A DNA stretch of 64,000 nucleotides from Apostichopus japonicus (Eukaryota > Echinodermata > Holothuroidea > Aspidochirotida > Stichopodidae), in the NCBI RefSeq assembly GCF_037975245.1, contig NC_092575.1, forward strand, positions 14,610,310 through 14,674,309, in the 5' to 3' direction. The translations under genes were made by a program, and so were the position numbers. Below the pieces are notes generated by a model, which saw only the letters and a list, made by a program, of their open reading frames with translations, had not been told where the DNA came from and did no database searches. Positions 32,858-46,504 of the stretch are shown here, piece by piece. Numbering within the stretch: the stretch's first letter is position 1; every line of letters begins with the position of its first letter.

Positions 32858-32881
32858 TGACGTCACTCATCCTTGACGTCA
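32858..32881. promoter_or_regulatory. Paired CRE-like sites (TGACGTCA x2)
   Basis: Two perfect TGACGTCA octamers at 32858-32865 and 32874-32881 have starts 16 bp apart, each followed by CTCA. TGACGTCA is the consensus CREB/ATF site. There is no promoter of a recognised gene next to it, so function is speculative. Confidence 0.3.
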
Positions 32882-33512
32882 CTCACTCAACCATGGTGTC
32901 ACTCAATTTAATCAGAGCTCATCAAACCGTTGTATATTCGCGCATTATATCCATATCTACATCGTTAGCTTAAAAATTAAATGCCCTGTAGAAGATTCAA
33001 AATACTTGTGTAGAAAAAATACCATGTAACCATGCACATAGAATCGCCGGCATCGGAGGAGGGGGAGGGGGGGGGCTTTCATAGCAATATATATTATGCA
33101 GGCGTTGTGTTGTCATTGACGGAGCTTCCTCTGTCCCTGGATATTGGTCAGACTCCTGTCAACCAACTCCCCCTCCGCATCTTTCCAATATCGAACTGTG
33201 TCGAAGTCCCTGTACCCTGGTAATGATGTACACTGAACCATGTACAACGATCGGCACAGGTCATTTTCAATCCCCTCCCCCCCCCCCCAATATCTCTCTC
33301 ACTTTCTATTTTGTTCTAGTTGGTGTTTGTCCTTTAGAGATCTAGAATTGATTCAATAACGATATTATAATTACACGATATAGAGTTTTCATCTCTATGT
33401 AGCTCACGTTAGACATTACAAACAAAGACAAAAACATTAAATTATCCAGACAATATAAAGAAAAATAAAGAGCGACTATTTAAACCCAGTGTAGTTTTAC
33501 CATATTTGCACT

Positions 33513-33963
<451 letters not shown>

Positions 33964-34793
33964 GCATTATTATATCTTTAATTACAATTTATACAATTTT
34001 GATTCTAAACTCTACTTAACTTAACTCTAATAACTGACAAACCTTTCAACGAAAATCTCGAAACAAAATTATGCTAATGTATTTAGCAAGTTTGTTAGCA
34101 GAATATATGAACAAAAATGTTTGCGAGAGACAATGACATCACAATAACTCTATAGTTTTCGCAGCCGCTATTACTTTTACTTACTATTTAAAATGATGAC
34201 GTAATCATAAATCGCAATATGGAATTCAAATAGGTTTATTTCTCAAGATCGAATCTTTTAATCTTAAAATTAAAATAATCATGTTTTTTCGTTAACTATG
34301 TGTATCCAAATTGTTGTAACTTTCACACATTAGGATATTATGTCAAGCTATATAGGGCCGTCGTATAATCACGCGGGAAAAGGTTGTCTTAACAAGCTGC
34401 CTCACCCACCCTTCGCGGAATACAACCACAGCACGATAAAATAAATCCTAATCATTGGTGCAAGTATTTATTTATACTTTTCACTGACATATTGCTTAAA
34501 AATTACCTCAATTTTTACATACAATGTGGTAAATTACATATTCACATTTTTTTTGTCAAATGGACCAATCGAAAGGGAGATGAGATTAATAAATTAATAT
34601 ATATAAACATAACTGGACACGCAGTTGGTTAAGACGGCGAGTCCTCTTTCAATCAGTAGCTAGACTGATAAGATGTTCTTAATACTCTAGCCACGTGATT
34701 CCTCATTTACATATCTCTCATATATCTCATTGCACCAATTGCTTTGTTACAATATGTTATAATATGGAAGTTCATATTTGTGTTTAAATTACG

Positions 34794-37700
34794 TTAATTG
34801 TATATGTGCAACACGTAGAGAAGAACACAGAGTGATGTTAACATGTTTACGAATATATTAGGAAGTCGGCTAGCTTCTGCATTATTTCCAGCCCCTTCTT
34901 CACCCGTTGCTTTACCGAAGACCCTGCTGGTGTCACACCGGAGCCAGTCCACGGTGAAGTACCGAGGGAAACCGGTATCCGCTCTCACGTTTTGATCATC
35001 GAATCTATAATATTGATTCCCTTTAATAAAGTAGGTTTTACCTGTGGAAAAAAATAAAATAAAATAAGAAAATGTTAGCTATCTTGTGTATCGACGCTAA
35101 TGGGTTTATGTAAATGTGGTGCTAACGAATAACAAAAGAGAGATTGACAGGTACTTAATAGAAGTACTCACGGTCTAACCCACCCCCCCCCCCCCCCACA
35201 AAAAAGGAGGTTAGTTCCTGTAACCTTAACTTTTTTAATATTCATCTTTACGCAAAATAAACGTAATATATAGATAACATTGTCTTATATTTTCGGCCAG
35301 AGTACGGAACAGCTTGTAAACGCTGTTATTGTTGTTATCACGATTGTTCTTGCCTGTTCTGGATTTTTTTCCCTTTTTGATGACCCCCCCCAAAAAAAAA
35401 AATCCATCATGTTGAAAGGTCTTCTTCATTTGAACGGTTAAGTCAAGTGTATAACATAGTTAGGCTAAGTTCATTATAGTCCAGGTTTGTTCAGATAGGG
35501 AGCTGAATGGGATTAACGAAGAGCTTAAAGAGACCTACCCCTCCCTCCCCACACCCACTTTCCTCCCTTCACACCTCTATAATCTACGCTCACCACAGTT
35601 ACAGCAGATTGCACGAGTAATGAAAAAGCAATGCCCTTCTGTAAAGTTGTGCATGAGTGATGCAAGTGAAATATGCTATATACACAAAGAAATGGTCATC
35701 CATAGAATTAAATATCACCCACACCTAAACATTTTAATGTATTGGATAAATGTGACCATTTTATATTGCCGTATGAGGACCCATTCATGAGTGATGTAAG
35801 TCAAGATCTCCCAACTAATTCAATACAACCCCAGAGTAAAGAAGGTAAATATGTAAATATAACTAAGGGTATCCAATTCGGATTTATAAACATCCAACAC
35901 CTTCATCCTAAACTAGATCAAATCCCCACACTTATAAACAGAAATGGAAGGAATGTTGATATATTTGGATTCTGCGAAACATTTTTAAACGATACTTATC
36001 AAAATCTGGAAATCACGGTTCCTCTATATAATACTATCCGTAGAGATAGATTAAATCAAGCTGGTGGGGGTATTGCTATTTATATCAATGAAAACATTCC
36101 ATTTAATAGGAGAAATGAGTTAGAATGTGATTATATTGAAGCCATATGGATTGAGCTTGTCTTACCATTTACCAAAAATATTTTAGTATGTGCTGTTTAC
36201 CGTCCACCAAATTCCAGGGTTATATGGTATGGTCATTGTCATGAAATGATTAGCAAGGCATATAGCTCATGCATGGAGATAATAATGATCGGTGATTTTA
36301 ATATTGATTATCTACACGCTAATACCTTCGTGTTGGAATGAGATAATTAGTCATTATAACTTTAAACAATTAGTAAATATGCCAACTAGGGTGACGGAGC
36401 ACACCGCCTCCATAATTGATCATATCTATGCAACTAATGAAAATCATATTTGTGATATAGATGTTCCAAATATTCGATTGAGTGATCATTTTCCAGTATA
36501 TTTCAATTGGAAAAACAATATTATGACAAGGCAGACTATTCCAAATTCTCATAAATCTGTTGTATACAGATCAATTGATAATATAAATACATCCTTGTTC
36601 TTTAATGATCTTCGTAGCTTTGATAGGACAGGAGGTGAATTGAGCTCTCCTGATGAAGCCCTTTCCAACTGGGAGAGAAGTTTGAAAAGAATACTAGACA
36701 AACATGCACCTAAGAAGCAAAAACGTATAAAACGAGAATCGCAACCCTCGTGGATCAATGCAACCATTTTGAATGCGATGAAAAGCCGCGACTCTGCAAA
36801 ACGAAATGAACCTGACTTATATCGATTCTGGCGCAACAAGGTAACATGTCTTATACGATCTGCAAAGCAAAATTATTTCAAAAAGGAAATTTCAAAGAAT
36901 GTTGGTAACACAAAGGAGATCTGGAAAAAAAAATGTTCAATCAATGAACCATGACACCAACAACGAAGGCCCCAGTATACTTAGAGTTGACGATAAGAAC
37001 ATTACTGGAAATGCTAATATAGTAGAAATGTTTAATTCGTACTTCACTTCAGTAGCAAGAAGCTACACTGACACAACTCATTCTAACTTTGATAGTTCGT
37101 CTATTGAAAGACATATCTGTCCTAAAATTCCTCCAGATGAAACATTCGAAATTCCATGTATATCTGAAAATTTTGTATTTAAATACTTAACTACTCTTGA
37201 TGCCTCCAAAGCAACAGGAGTTGATGAACTGAGTGCTAAAGTTTTAAAAATGAGCGGCCCCCATATATATGCAAGTATTACTCGTATTATAAACACAAGT
37301 ATTAGGACAAATACATTTCCCTATAGATGGAAAGTCGCAAAGGTAATACCCATTTTCAAGAGTAATTCACGACAGGATTTATCGAATTATCGACCAATTT
37401 CTATTCTCCCTGTTTTGTCCAAAATTTTGGAAAAACATGTTCATATTGCTCTTACTAGTTTCTTAAAGCAATTTGATTTATTAGAAATTGCGCAATCTGG
37501 CTTCAGATCGAAGCACTCATGTGAAACTGCTCTATTACATGTCATGGAATTATGGATGGAAGCAATTGATAAAGGAGAACTGACTGGGGCTGTTCTATTG
37601 GACCTCAGGAAAGCGTTTGATTTAGTAAATCATGATATTCTGATTAAAAAGTTGAAATTATACCAGTTTTCAAGTGCTACTATTGAATGGTTTAAGTCGT

Positions 37701-40700
37701 ACTTAATGAACAGAAGTCAGTATGTCGTCATGAAAGGGACTACGTCCTCATGTATGAATATTAGTAATGGCGTTCCACAAGGGTCAATCTTAGGACCACT
37801 CTTATTTTTAATCTACATTAATGATTTTAGCCTATGTTTAACTCACTGCAAAGCCGACATGTATGCAGATGATACTACTTTCCACATTTCAAGCTCCAAT
37901 GTTGAATCTCTTCAAAGCAAGTTGAATTTTGATGCTAAAAATGTTTCCAATTGGTGCAAGAATAATAAAATGGCAATCAATACTAGTAAAACCAAATCAA
38001 TGTTAATATGTTCCAGACAACGCTATGATAATCTACGAGGACAAAGAAATATTTCTGTCAAGATGAATGATATCGTATTAGAAAATTCTGATACGGAAAA
38101 ACTTTTAGGAGTCAGAATTGATGCTCACCTGACATGGCAAGCTCAGATTGATTACATATATAGTACTATTAGTACAAGATTAGCTCTGTTACGAAGGATT
38201 AAACAGTATTTAGACACTCCCCCCGTGCATTCTGTATTATAATGGATACATTCTTCCAATACTTGACTACTGCTGTCTAGTTTGGGGAACTACCACTGCC
38301 CATAATACCGATAGAATTATTAAATTACAGAAAAGTGCTGCACGCATTATTTTAAATGCTACATATGAAGATTGTTCAAGTGATTTATTTGCCAGGCTGG
38401 GATGGAAGACTTTTGACAGACACGTTAAGTATAGAAGATTAACCATGGTTTTCAAATCAATTAATGATCAAGGACCGAAGTACATGAACGAGATGTTTAA
38501 ACCAGTTACGAACATTTATAATCATAATTTAAGATCCTCTACTGCACGTAACCTGCACATTACAGGCGGACACACTAATTTTTATAACAACCGTTTTTCA
38601 TGCATTGCCGCAAAAGACTGGAACAAACTAGATCAAAGAGTAAAATCAGCAAGAAATCTTAACCATTTTAAACGCCTTGTATCTGATATTGTTTAGGCCT
38701 ACTTCACTTTTATTTTTACCAAATTTCTTAAGTTTCTTTACTCTGTACACGTTTCTTAATTACTTTTAAAAAATTATTTTATTAAGCATTATTAATGTAT
38801 TTACGACTTCTTAAATCTTCATACTTTTTATATTATTATTTGTCTTTTTTAAAAACTATTTTTTATTATATGTCTTTTTAAAACTATTTTTTTAAATACT
38901 ATTTTATTAAGCATTATTATTGTATTTATGACTTCTTAAATTTCCTACTTTTTATATTATTATATGTCATATCAGAGGGCCTCGTGGAAGATTAGCTATT
39001 GCTAAACGAGCTACCCTCTTAAAATAAAGTTGAAATAAAAATAAATAAATAGGCCTACAATACTTTCTACAGAAACAAACAGTATAGCTTTAAAAGAATG
39101 CATGGACTGTTAATGAACTTGTTAACACCTCCTGCATGACTGGACAAACATCACGTGACTGGGATGCTTGGGGGCGCTAGCTTCTAACTTCAAATTACAT
39201 TCAGTGTGGGAAAGTGTTTATAGGTTACTAGTAAATTTACTATTGTGGGAGTTAAACATGAATGGTTATAATATTTGACTTAATTGACATGAAACCGTTT
39301 TCTATTATGTTATCTAGGGTGGGGTGGGGTGGGGTGGGGGTGGGGCAACATTGATAAAGTTTTTATGATGACTTACCTTCGCCGTTAGCGAATGCGGCTG
39401 CCGGAGCTGCCGGTATACCTCTCCAGTTGCCTTCAATCGGTCTAGGATATCCGCTGTCGGGCCGTTTCCTTTTATCATCAAATCGCCAATATTGAGTACC
39501 AGAGAAGAAATAGGTCTTTCCGTTTCTAGCCCAGACGACGGCAGCATCCAACCTGTCTACGCCGAGTCCAAGGCTACGTACTGTTTTGGGGAAACCTCGT
39601 TTTAACCTTTGACCCAGGTATTCGTAATATTGGTTTCCTAAATATGCGATAGATGGAAATATCCAAAATGAAATTACGGCGAGAAAAGGCATATTCTCTT
39701 GGGACACATAACAAACTGATGCAAGGATGAAGAGCTCAATAATGACTTTCTGAATAAATGAAATTACTTGTAAAAAATATCCCTATCAGATATTCTTCAG
39801 AGTTTAAGCATCAGCAGTAAACAGAACACTGACAAGGCGGGGGTGGGGTATAACAAGTTTCGAAAGATTGGGGGAGGGAGTGGGGGCATGGTCAGATGTT
39901 ATGTGATGCAGTGGAGAAAGGTGTCCCCTCCCTTTTGAGAACTTTTGGTAAAATGGATATCTGTATAGATGGAAAAATTGTGCAATAGTTTGAAGAAATA
40001 TTGAACCAATGTTGAAGAATGTTCGACTGTTGATGTTGCACTACACAACACGTTAGACAACACGTTAGATATTTATGTAATATACACTATGATTTGTTAG
40101 TAATATTCTGTCTGTCACGTGATTTTATCCTCCAGAAGCATATGTGGTTGTGCCCATGCTGACAAGTAACGTTTCTCGATTTGGATGGCGAGAGAATAAT
40201 CTTAATGCGCACCTTGCCGCTTCAATGAACTTACTTCATAAGAGGCCAATCAGCTCATTAGATAAGGAAAGTTGGTGAAATCATTCTTAGCTCCTACCTC
40301 CACTGGTATCCTTTCCTTTCCTACCCTTAGCAACCCCCCCCCTCCCCTACACCCTCCAGTTTATTAATATTTTGATCGTGATTGTAAACAGTCCTCACTT
40401 CGGGGAGAGAGTTTCGAATGTTTTACCTGAGAAAACGACAGCGGTACCATCGGCTTTTCTGTATATAGCATCTACTACTCGGTTAAAGCCTGTAAAAATT
40501 ACGGATACCTGTTTAGGCCATCCATTGTCCACTTGGCCATTCTCATTGACTCTCCAAACTGTTTTACCCTGTATTGGAAGAAGAAAACAACATATTTCGG
40601 TTTAAAATTGGATGCGTTTTTAGATTATAATGTGTTGGCCCTTGGACATTGTAATTTTTGTCCTTGAAGCCTTCAATGTGAAAGTTATCATTTTAGGCAG

Positions 40701-43700
40701 GTGTTACCTGACCCCGCGTGACTTCTCTTACATAAGAATATATATATTTACCGTAGATTATCGATTCAGAAATCATATTGACATGTTTTTTTGGCATCTG
40801 TTATACTATTATGGTCAAAAATAGTACTCTTATGAAAAGGCAAAATTGACTTGATTTTCATTTAAATCTTAGAGTTCTTTTTCGCATTTGATTAATTGTA
40901 TATATAGGCTCTTATTAAAAAAGGGGTCTATAAATAATGACGAAAATGTCTAGAATCGAATCGAAATCAATTTATTAATTATACCAATTTCGTTTGTTAA
41001 CTTTAAGTGACCTGATGGTGTCATTGATTTCATTAATTACATCTAATTAATCTAATTTTAGTCGGTAGAATTGAAATTGGCTAAAGGCAATACAAAAGGT
41101 CTAGCAACTGGCCATGTAATTCATTAACAAGTATAAGTTAACCCCTTTGACACTCAGGACCATCAGAAAATCATTCAAGCTAATAACATACTGGCATTGC
41201 TTATGCAGTACCGTTATATTTGGTCAATTAAAACTTTGATGAAATGGTTTCAAAACCACTTGTCTTGCAAACGTAAACAAATTGAATACGGGCTGGCTGC
41301 TATGCATCTGCATGAGTTAGCCGAGTCCTTGGTGCGTAAATTGAGTCTCAACCCCCCCCTCCCTCCCCCATTAGACATGGATCTTTCCGAAATCGTTTAA
41401 GGTACCCATCGCTCCCTCTGTCACTGTCCGCAATATTATGACGGAAAGCACCAGAGCAGGGTGGGTGGGTATATAAAGTGTCGAGGAAGGCACTCACAAT
41501 AAAACTGTAATTACGGACAAGGGATGGGATAGACCAAAGAATGTTAAGGTTAAACAAGTTCAACAGTTTTTAACAAAGAGTGGAGGGGACAGGAGTCATA
41601 ACGAGTTTCAGTTGCGCTTAAACCGCAGATCTGCATACATGTACAAGGAGCGTATAGTAATTCACGTTCTCATGTATGCATTACATAAACACATCAAAGA
41701 ATATATGATCGTCAAACAGGTCGAGGCTTACTTGAAATAAATATAGGTGAGGATCTATAAACAATGCAGCTTGAAATTGTTGGTTACATTCTGGCCTCTG
41801 AGGGGGTTCTTGTCCTGGTCTCCTTGGAGGTACTGGATCTGGGTTAGGTCTCGGGTTTGGTCTCGGGTTTGGTCTAGGGTTTGGTCTAGGGTCTGGTCTT
41901 GGGTTTGTCGGTTGATTCGGAGGGCGTCGTCCTAATGAAGATAATTATAAAGAAAAATTATAAAAATTATATAGTTCGAACGTTAAAAGTTTCATAAATC
42001 CGTTTTTTTTTTGGTTGGTACACTCACTCTCTACTTCAAAAGAGATCATACCTTTATCACAAGCATGTATGCATGGAGTCTAACATTTTGCGGTGACCGG
42101 TCAAAAATTCAATTTTATATCAAGTCACCTTTAGACCTCATAAATTAGAGTATATTTCCTTTTAAATAAGGACAATAGAGAAAGACGTCAAATGGTGCAT
42201 GCCGAGGTGTAGTAGTGAGTGGGTGGTCTAATTTTTCCACGGCTGAATGCAAAAATATTTCCCCTATTGAACCATTCCCCTCACCCACCCCCCCCCCACC
42301 CTGACTGAATATGGGAGGTAGGGGATACCTCCCCGTTCCATTTGGGCATAACACTGACATATGGTCAGTTTCATAGTATGAACCTTTCTTCCAGCGTCCA
42401 AAGAGTACATTTAACTATATCCGTAACCCATATCAGTACGTCACGCCTGCCGGATGTGTGATCAAATAATTGTATTTATAACCTATACGTGGTTACTTCC
42501 ATATGCTTAAAGCGTGTGAAGACTAATGCAGGTAATTTGACCTAGTTTCGAATGAGTTGTAACAGAAGTGTTAAACACCACCGTCGAAGCTTGCTACTGT
42601 CGGTAATTAGACACTAGTGTACAGTCAGTACATACAGCTGCGGTCAATACCCACAGTACGTACAGTGTATAGACGATACAGCGATGGACATCTCAGGTCC
42701 AGCTAAAGATAACAAGGTATCACGTTTCATTACTGTATGCATTTTGTAGCGACACTAGCAAAACGTCACTTGCAAGCAACAGAAAGTTAACTTTTTCAGA
42801 TGGCCGCACGCGGTTTGGGGCGAGTCTTCAATGCCTTTAAACGCAGACGTGTGTGCAGGCTACATTTAATATAGCCTAACTAACATTACAGTGAAACAGT
42901 TTATATCTTGTAGGAAACTATTTAAATCTGCAACTATTATTTTAGACTTACCGTAAAGTTGTTGTATTCCTCTTATGTCATCTGGTTGAATAACTGATGA
43001 GGTGGTATAACCTTGATAGTAGGGCGCCATCAAAGCACTTTCCACATCGGAGTGCCCTAATCCCAGACTGTGTCCAAGTTCGTGGGCGGCAACCAAAAAT
43101 AAATTCGTACCTATATAACCGAACGGAACCAGAAATTTAAATTACAGAATCGACATTGTTGAGGGACTTATTTTGCTGTTATTGTCTTCTATAGTGAAGG
43201 CACAAGCTCTTTCTGGTGGGGAAGGGGGGAGGGGGTACAATTACTTTTAATTTCAAGATAAGCAAGACACTTTTGCACACACATTATGTTTTTTTACGGA
43301 GAAAACAACAATTAAGGTTTGCATGTTGCCACTCACCTGTGACACTCCTGTGGGTGAAGCGCTCTCCGTCATCAAAATGAGCGTCACCACCGATACCAGG
43401 TCCAGGAAAGTAGGCATGGGCCAGAGTACCACCTCTGCCGTCAAATGGGTACCCATCACCATGGGACCCTCTGGCAAATTTGATCTGAATGTCGGCGTTA
43501 GAACTAGTCGTTGGACGAAAAGTTAAAGGTGTATGATCACTCCAAGCTTGCAAGGCTCTGGCGATGGCGTCCTGGACTTGATGTTGTGCTAAGTCAGGCG
43601 TGTAATTAACAATTCTGCAGAGACAAGAAGAACAATGTTAAAGGTTAATATACACACATATTAAAAGAAAAAAATCCTCAACTTTAACTCAAGTATAGTA

Positions 43701-46455
43701 CAGTAGAAAACTTCATGATAACATAGCCTATATGAAACCATGGCGTATATTCCTCTACACATGCGTGGCGCAGTTTGTATGCCTTCCGTCGGTCCGATGC
43801 AGTACTGAACTAAAAACAAAACCAGGCTACACTTGCAACCGAAGCCTCATTCCTCGGCCACACCCCCAAAGATAGTTCTCCCTGTCCCTGTTTCACCGTT
43901 TCTGTGAAATTGTACTTTTTTGTGACATAAAATTGTTTTTGACATATTTGATTGGGTAATATTACTTAGTTTACGTACCACCTGTCTATATAAAACTTGG
44001 CTAGACACGTGACCCCATCCTTAGCTCCCCCCTCCCCTCCCCCACCGCCTGTACCCTCCTGTCAACTGAACCGGTCCAGAATGAAAGTGTCTAACAGAAA
44101 TATCGTACTATATTTTATGACATGTTTTCCGGAGATAATGTAGCTTGGATAGATCCTGTGTTGATAATGGCTCACCTGTAGCTAAGATCTTTCTTGCCCC
44201 ACTTGGAACCTGCCAGTTGGTACCTCTTCTTTCGTCTCTTCATAGAGTTCACATCTATAATGTCGGGTAATCCACATCTAGGCCTCTTCATCTGTGTAAG
44301 TGTATTATTATCTAATCTACCAGTGACCTGAAACGATAATATAACCAGAGAGATACCTTCCATACGTGTGCTTGTTTAAGAATGAAATAATTACTATACA
44401 TTTTGTGTGACAGAAAATTGAAACTGGATCGTTTCACATTCTGTATTGATAAAACTGGTGATAACTTAAATTGAGGGTTAACTGAGACCAGTATACATTA
44501 TAGTTGGAAAGTTGTAAGCACGTATACATCTCATGTGTATATAGGTGGGGGTGTATATATATACTCCTACTAAGGTATGTGTGAATATTGGGCCTATACA
44601 AAGCATGGTCAGCGTTTCATACAGGGAGTATAGGGTGGCATACTCCTATTAGAGTCTATATCCATCCGCTCGATTGTTCTCCGAAAAGGAAAAGTGCCAA
44701 AAAGCAGCGGGAGAACATCTTTTGTGACCTGTTATCAATCATAATCTAGTTTTTTGTGGCTAGCATGTTGAAGAAGAGCATGAATGGAAGTACATGTGGT
44801 GAGAAAATTGGGTCAATTGAGGCAATTTTAGACCCCTTTAGGCCTCCCAGGAGCAGCGTAGGAAAGTTGTTTACCACTGAGTGAAGAGGTTTGTTTACAA
44901 GGTGACGAAAACTTCCGGCTCGGATAGCAGAAAATCTACATGGTCATGATACGGAAAATTGATGGTGCCATGAAAGGCCAACTTGTCAGCTATCCGGTGA
45001 TGGGTAGCGCTTAGCTAGTGAAAACTTCTATCTAGACTTAGAGACCACATTACTTTTGTGATTTAGTGTGTAAGTCAATGGGGCTTTTAATGGGCGTATG
45101 CTACCATAAGTGACTCACACGTAACATTCGCAGATACCTCCAAAGCCGAAAGGTAAGGTCTAAAAGCCCGGCATACACTGCCAAACTAATCACGTCCTTA
45201 CACAACGTTAGGATGGAAATATCAGTAGTCGGGCAATCTGCGCTTGCCGTACGACTGATCAACATTTTTCCAGTTTTTACAGATTTTTCCAGTTTCCCCG
45301 GCTGGGCAGTTGGCAGTGTGTTGTGGTTCAAGACTAAAACTGAGCAGTTTCATCAAATGTAACCCGTTCACATGTTAACTCATTTGCATATGACCTAAAG
45401 GAACTCCCTGTCGTTGATAGCAAATAGTTGCAGCGTGCGTTGATCAGTCGGTCAGCGAACGGGATCACTGCACTTTTATAAGACCGTGGGTTTTCGCGAC
45501 CGTTGGGAAAGTAGGTCACGAGATTGAATTGAGTCGGGTGGTGATCAGCCTGACAGAGGCTAACCCCTTACTTCTCCATTAAAGGAGAAGTACCCAAAAC
45601 TGTCATATTCACTTGAAATGACAGAGGTACTTATAGTGAACAATCTCCTAAAATATCTAACTAAACTCTTGTTCTTTTTCATGCATGGTTGACAAGTGAT
45701 CTCAGGTGGTTGTTATACATGGTTTCATTCGCCATATTATATAGGAGGCAATTAAACATTTCGATATTTTCACATTTTAAAGATGAAAAAGAATTACATC
45801 AAGAAGGCAAACTGACGGTGGTACAAGAACTAGAGAATATTTAGAAATTCAAGTAAAAAGTCGTACGATGACGTCATAATTGTTTCAGTTTTTGTTTTAC
45901 CTTGCAAATTAAAGTGATGGTGTCTGATAAAATGAGATGATATTATTGAGCTGTGTCGGGGGAGCTGACCACATTTCTATCACATTGGCCAATGATTATC
46001 GTAGGGTTAGTTTCTCCTTCAAAGGTAACGTTATCCACCACGAGCTTGTCACAATTAATCGGAAATGTTTCATTAGTGTGCGTATAACTATGACGTCAGC
46101 ACAAAGCTGTTATCTGTCAACTGCATAGCAACACCTTGGCAGTGTTATTTTCCCTTCCGCTCAGTCATGAGTCTGCGTGACCGTATTCTGTTCTAACGTT
46201 GCATTCGCTTAATATACTTGCATATGTTCAACCACCGTACGCGGTTGCAGGCTGTGAGTCCTAATATACATATCATGTGAAGTCTCACCTTACAAGTTGT
46301 TAATTACAAACACCGTTTATCTCAATAGGAATTATAAAATTATAACAGTGATTGCTGACCTAAGGCTTGGCCGTAAAAATCTTGGGAACAGGATAATAAG
46401 GTGGCTCAGAAATACCTGAGAATTAAATTTAATTCAAAAATAATAATACCATGGT

Positions 46456-46504
<49 letters not shown>

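Noticed and set aside
34615-34670. A-box-like CGCAGTTGGTTAAGACGG sequence suggesting a tRNA or SINE
   Set aside because: No acceptable B box or paired stems follow. At best it is a decayed SINE head.
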